From: Pisaster brevispinus
Lineage: Eukaryota; Echinodermata; Asteroidea; Forcipulatida; Asteriidae
Assembly: GCA_023634235.1 (NCBI GenBank)
Contig: JAMKCF010000014.1
Coordinates: forward strand, 1-64,000
Length of the DNA: 64,000 nt
Direction: 5' to 3'
Shown piece after piece: positions 60,435-64,000 of this stretch (within the stretch, counting starts at the first letter, position 1; every line of letters starts with the position of its first letter). Made by a program: the position numbers and the translations under genes. A model generated the notes under the pieces. That model ran no database searches, was not told where the DNA came from, and worked only from the letters and a program-made list of their open reading frames with translations.

Positions 60435-60486
60435 GTTATGAGCATTGATCTCTATTATATAATAGAGATCAATGGTTATGAGCATA
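60435..60486. repeat. 30-bp perfect palindrome flanked by direct GGTTATGAGCAT repeats
   Basis: ATTGATCTCTATTAT and its exact complement meet at 60,459/60,460. GGTTATGAGCAT stands on both sides (60,435-60,446 and 60,475-60,486). A similar but imperfect CTCTATTATTATTTAATAGA lies at 60,375-60,394. It looks like a small hairpin insertion with a target-site duplication, or a replication fold-back. Confidence 0.9.
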
Positions 60487-60506
60487 AAACTATGGTTAAA
60501 AGCGAG

Positions 60507-60533
60507 CAAGGCATGCTGGGAAAAATGGCGAGG
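60507..60533 (-). promoter_or_regulatory. ZNF143-like and YY1-like motif pair
   Basis: On the minus strand TTCCCAGCATGCCTTGC (60,507-60,523) closely matches the ZNF143/Staf motif. The plus strand then reads AAAATGGCGAGG (60,522-60,533), a YY1 core. An ATG within ATGGCGAGGC opens a 37-codon plus frame to 60,638 whose sequence is not conserved in the left arm. Confidence 0.4.
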
Positions 60534-61123
60534 CGAGATCGATCACCTCTGAAAACGTGGTTGCAAAACAGACGCCCTCGCTCACTGCGCCATTTGATGC
60601 ACATGCGTACTAGTGAGTACCTGGAACACAATGCTTAATAATAACATTGAGCTGTCGTCTGCTTACGTAACGAGGTGTCTTCAAAGTGAAATGTTTTCAT
60701 CACAAAACTGGGGTAAAAACGGATTTATATGTTTGGTTTTTAAATTGTAATGTAGGGAAATAGTTTATAGGTCATTTGACGTTTATCTATGTGTTAAAAT
60801 TGCCTAAAAAGGACAACTTTTGGCAGCAAGTTTTGCGACTGTAGTGACGTGTTTACGTTTACACACGCAATCCCACCAATCTCCACACAGCGGTGAGAGT
60901 CATGAACAGACCACTTCCTCCATGGTCTGACATTGATCACAGAGTCTGAGGAGGGAGGTAGAAATGTCAAACACGTAACTAATACCTAGATGTTGTTGTC
61001 TGTGGTGTTTTCTGTAGTCCTGCACATTGTTGTTGGTGAATTATATTATCAATCAAGAGTTTCTTTGAAAGTAGTTCTTGAAATGTCGCTGCTTGTTCTG
61101 TTGTGCCACAAACAAACTCACAG

Positions 61124-61206
61124 TCGCTCAAGTCAAAGACAGTCCAGAGATGGAGATCAAGCATGGTGACACTGCTGACAGTGACAGTGATGATTGTGTG
61201 TATATT
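61124..61206 (+). CDS. Candidate acidic exon with SIM-like motif, right-arm gene copy
   Basis: Acceptor AACAAACTCACAG; after two bases there are 27 open codons, AQVKDSPEMEIKHGDTADSD then SDDCVYI, before a weak donor GTATAT. DSDSDDCVYIV is an acidic run next to a hydrophobic VYIV, the arrangement of SUMO-interacting motifs in nuclear proteins. The left arm carries the same acidic peptide on the opposite strand (58,760-58,829). The exon ends in phase 0 whereas the next recognised exon (62,112) needs one base from upstream, so another exon would have to lie between. Family unknown. Confidence 0.35.
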
Positions 61207-61209
61207 GTA

Positions 61210-62111
61210 TATATACAACTACAACTATTGTACTGTACTGTAGTCTCGACTCGTTTAGTCCATCCCCGGTTATGACTGTGCAAACTCAATCAGAGTTTTT
61301 GACCAGTTCCACAACAACCGTACCACGACAAGCCTATCATAGATATTCTGACCATATCATTCAAATGGTTTAAATAGATCTTTTCCATTGACCTTAATAC
61401 ATTGATGTCATAAAGCCGCCATCTTAGAGGTACACTGATGATGAAACAATGGAACCTCACAGATTTGTATGCACGGCGCACAGGATTGGCCCTCTGGGCA
61501 AGGGCGCCATCAGCTGGTGACAGTGATGGCTACTTTCTAGGGAAATTCCTGTGAGATGTATTAGAGCTTACAAAGTAAAAGAACAACAGTTATGAGACTG
61601 ACAAAGCAAAAGCGACCCATTGAACTAGGTTAAAACAAGAAAGTAAATCATAACTTTAAACTTGTGGTCACAGAACTGAAGGACGAACAGAGAAGAAGCT
61701 CCTGTAGATAATTAAAGACGAGTTGTTTTTCACAAAAGTTCTTAAAACCACCCAAAAATGACCTTGTTTCCATCAATACTATTCAAAAGAAGAGGTCCAT
61801 GGAATCTCTAAAAATGGCTGTTTAAAATATAAACTTTGGGGTCAGATCAGCTGGAATTCAGACCGAGCATCTTTAAGATCTGACTGAGAAATCATTGTAC
61901 ATAAGGAAACTTCCTTTTATGTTTGGAAACTTCAATTTTTTTCACACTGTAAGAAAACTGTCATCCACATTTATGGTTGTATAAAATTGCATTGAGAACC
62001 CAAGGAGGCCACAGGTGCACTCAATGCTTAATTGTTACTGTGACAGCCTCCATTCAGATTTCCATTTTGCTCAAATCTTTCTTTGCTATACAGGTGTATC
62101 CCTTTTCACAG
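61210..62111. other. Right-arm intron-like sequence
   Basis: No exon supported. Contains GCCGCCATCTT (61,415-61,425), a YY1-type core, and stretches aligning with the left arm between 57,430 and 58,755. The minus-strand frame 61,290-61,481 is not conserved in the other arm. Confidence 0.5.
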
Positions 62112-62204
62112 AATATTTTCGGTCCTTGTGTGGAACGTTTCTACAAAGTGATTCCAGGAATGACGATCATCAGCTTAAACTTATCTCATTCTTTTGAAGT
62201 TCTG
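62112..62204 (+). pseudogene. Right-arm copy of the internal exon, frameshifted
   Basis: Acceptor CCCTTTTCACAG and donor TTCTG/GTAAGT match the left-arm exon at 57,329-57,425. The start YFRSLCGTFLQSDSRNDDHQ is collinear with YSRSLSSEFLQSDSMNED. A 4-bp deletion after DHQL shifts the frame and gives TGA before the donor. As drawn, this copy cannot encode the left-arm protein. Confidence 0.45.
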
Positions 62205-62289
62205 GTAAGTTAAATTAAATACATTACATGCATTACTTTTTAACCATTGTTTTTGTTAAAAACATCCCTCTTTGCTCTTATGTACCTCA

Positions 62290-64000
62290 AGTGCACTCCA
62301 CCCCAGAAGTACCCCTTATTTCTACTGCCAGGATCTATGTACCTCCTAAATATACGGGACCCATTTCTACCATCCTTGATCAAACACTCATCACCACTTT
62401 GCTGCATGTTATCCCTTTTACTGCCCTACTGTACATGTATATAAATCCCAAACATGCATCCCACATTGCTGTCACTCTGGATCCTCCCCTAAAATATTAC
62501 CCCTTCTATTGCCCTATTTCTAGCATCCTTTATCCCAAACACACGCCCCCACTTTGCTGTCACTCTGGATCCTCCCCAAACCTGTTACCCCTTCTACTGC
62601 CCTACTGAATTGATCCAAATTATATAACCCACTTTGCTATTATTCTGGATCCTCCCCCAACATGTTACCCCCCTCTAGTGCCATACTGTATCAATTCCAA
62701 ATGCATCCCACTTTGCCGTCAATCCGTATCCTCCAAAACATGTTCCCCCTTTACTGCCCTACTGTACAAATCCCAAAAATGCATCCCACTTTGTTGTCAC
62801 TATGGATCATCCCGTATAATGTTACCCCTTCTATTGCCTTACTGAATTGATCCAAATTGTATACCCCACCTTGCTATTATTCTGGATCCTCCCCCAACAT
62901 GTTACCCCCTCTAGTGCCGTACTGTATCAATTCCAAATGCATCCCACTTTGCTGTCATTCCAGATCCTCCCAAAAATAGTACCCCTTCTACTGCCTTATT
63001 GTACAAATCCCAAACATGCATCCCACTTTGTGTCACTGTGGATCCTCCCCTTACATGTTACCCCTTCTACTGCCCTATTGTACAAATCCCAAACATGCAT
63101 CCCACTTTCCTGTCACTGTAGATCCTCCCCTTACATGTTATCCCTTTTACTACCCTACTGAACATATCCCAAACATGCATACCCACTTTGCTGTCAATGT
63201 GGATCCTCCCCTAGCAAGTAACCTCTTCTAGTGCCATTCTCTATCAATTCCAAATGCATCCCACTTTGTGTCACTGTGGATCCTCCCCTTACATGTTACC
63301 CCTTCTACTGCCCTATTGTACAAATCCAAAACATGCATCCCACTTTGTGTCACTGTGGATCCTCCCCTTACATGTTACCCCTTCTACTGCCCTATTGTAC
63401 AAATCCCAAACATGTATCCCACTTTGCTGTCACTGTGGATCCTCCCCTTACATATTTCCCTTCTACTGCCCTATTGTACAAATCCCAAACATGCATCCCA
63501 CTTTGCTGTCACTGTGGATCCTCCCCTAACAAGTTACCTCTTCTAGTGCCATTCTCTATCAATTCCAAATGCATCCCACTTTGTGTCACTGTGGATCCTC
63601 CCCTTACATGTTACCCCTTCTACTGCCCTATTGTACAAATCCAAAACATGCATCCCACTTTGTGTCACTGTGGATCCTCCCCTTACATGTTACCCCTTCT
63701 ACTGCCCTAATGTACAAATCCCAAACATGTATCCCACTTTGCTGTCACTGTGGATCCTCCCCTTACATATTTCCCTTCTACTGCCCTATTGTACAAATCC
63801 CAAACATGCATCCCACTTTGCTGTCACTGTGGATCCTCCCCTTACATGTTGCCCCTTCTATTGCCTTACTGAATTGATCCAAATTATATAGGCCCCTACC
63901 CCACTTTGCTATTATTCTGGATCCTCCCCCAACATGTCACCCCCTCTAGTGCCGTACTGTATCAATTTCAAATGCATCCCACTTTGCTGTCACTGTGGAT
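62290..64000. repeat. 80-bp minisatellite, right arm (inverted orientation)
   Basis: Same unit as the left-arm array, read on the opposite strand: GGATCCTCCCCTTACATGTT, ACCCCTTCTACTGCCCTA and CCCAAACATGCATCCCACTT. About 21 units to the window end. Within it 63,235-63,540 and 63,549-63,856 are nearly identical (315-bp offset, four units), a recent local duplication. Open frames (LPLLLPYCTNPKHASH and the like) are repeat translation. Confidence 0.95.

Larger units (their letters stand above)
59376..60555. other. Centre of the inverted duplication (non-homologous spacer)
   Basis: About 1.2 kb between the arms. Plus-strand frames here (59,256-59,492 and 59,542-59,814) lack any domain. The region holds two perfect palindromes and the YY1/ZNF143-like pair. 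If the arms are transcribed outward, their promoters should lie here. Confidence 0.5.
60560..64000. repeat. Right arm of the large inverted duplication (runs off the window)
   Basis: Reverse-complement counterpart of 54,801-59,375, with the same order of minisatellite, exons and intron blocks. Its outer limit lies beyond the window. Confidence 0.85.

Noticed and set aside
60522..60638. MARRDRSPLKTW frame as the right-arm first exon
   Set aside because: The reading frame is not conserved in the left arm and no consensus donor precedes its stop; only the promoter-like motifs were kept.

Overview
The window reads as the left end of a eukaryotic chromosome. It opens with a perfect 1.83-kb C-rich telomere-like array and moves inward through about 30 kb of satellite DNA, a buried block of older telomere repeats, duplicated subtelomeric segments, and then low-copy DNA carrying candidate exons and transposon remnants. 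Spliceosomal-type splice sites, AATAAA signals, a Penelope-like GIY-YIG fragment, a PIF/Harbinger-like element, tRNA-derived repeats and canonical TTAGGG-type interstitial repeats point to a metazoan. The repeat vocabulary and AT/CA-rich texture suggest a marine invertebrate, possibly an echinoderm or related deuterostome. That last step is an impression, not a demonstration.

Layout. 1-1,829: uniform (TAGCCC)n. 1,830-29,290 and 29,501-31,536: a 48-bp satellite made of six related 8-bp subunits, organised into multi-kb higher-order repeats (units at 5.4, 9.1 and 10.9 kb; a 3.8-kb repeat at 16.6-24.2 kb; a 2.5-kb shifted copy; a 2.0-kb terminal duplication). 29,291-29,500 and 31,537-32,956: interstitial (CCCTAA)n alternating with (CCCCGA)n, C-rich on the + strand like the terminal array, so they look like buried telomere. 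32,957-44,372: a subtelomeric segment present twice, each copy ending in a roughly 58-bp minisatellite with telomere-like CCCTAA embedded in every unit. The second copy holds the last two exons of an unrecognised membrane-anchored gene with a Harbinger-like element in the intron.

44.4-54.8 kb: a candidate terminal exon with poly(A) signal, a Penelope-like 3' remnant, a 318-bp tandem repeat containing tRNA-like genes, 4 kb of TTTA-rich low-complexity DNA with a recurring island, tRNA-derived and palindromic short repeats, and little coding sequence. 54.8-64.0 kb: a large diverged inverted duplication centred near 60.0 kb. Both arms carry matching candidate exons (on opposite strands, running outward) and an 80-bp minisatellite in the next intron. 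The window stops inside the right-arm minisatellite.

No complete protein-coding gene is visible. The many long open frames between 2 and 33 kb arise because 48 bp and 6 bp are multiples of three; they are not genes. The most notable signals are the non-canonical terminal telomere motif beside canonical fossil telomere blocks, the (CCCCGA)n blocks whose CGACC core is shared with the satellite at a duplication junction, and the inverted duplication with its decaying paired exons.
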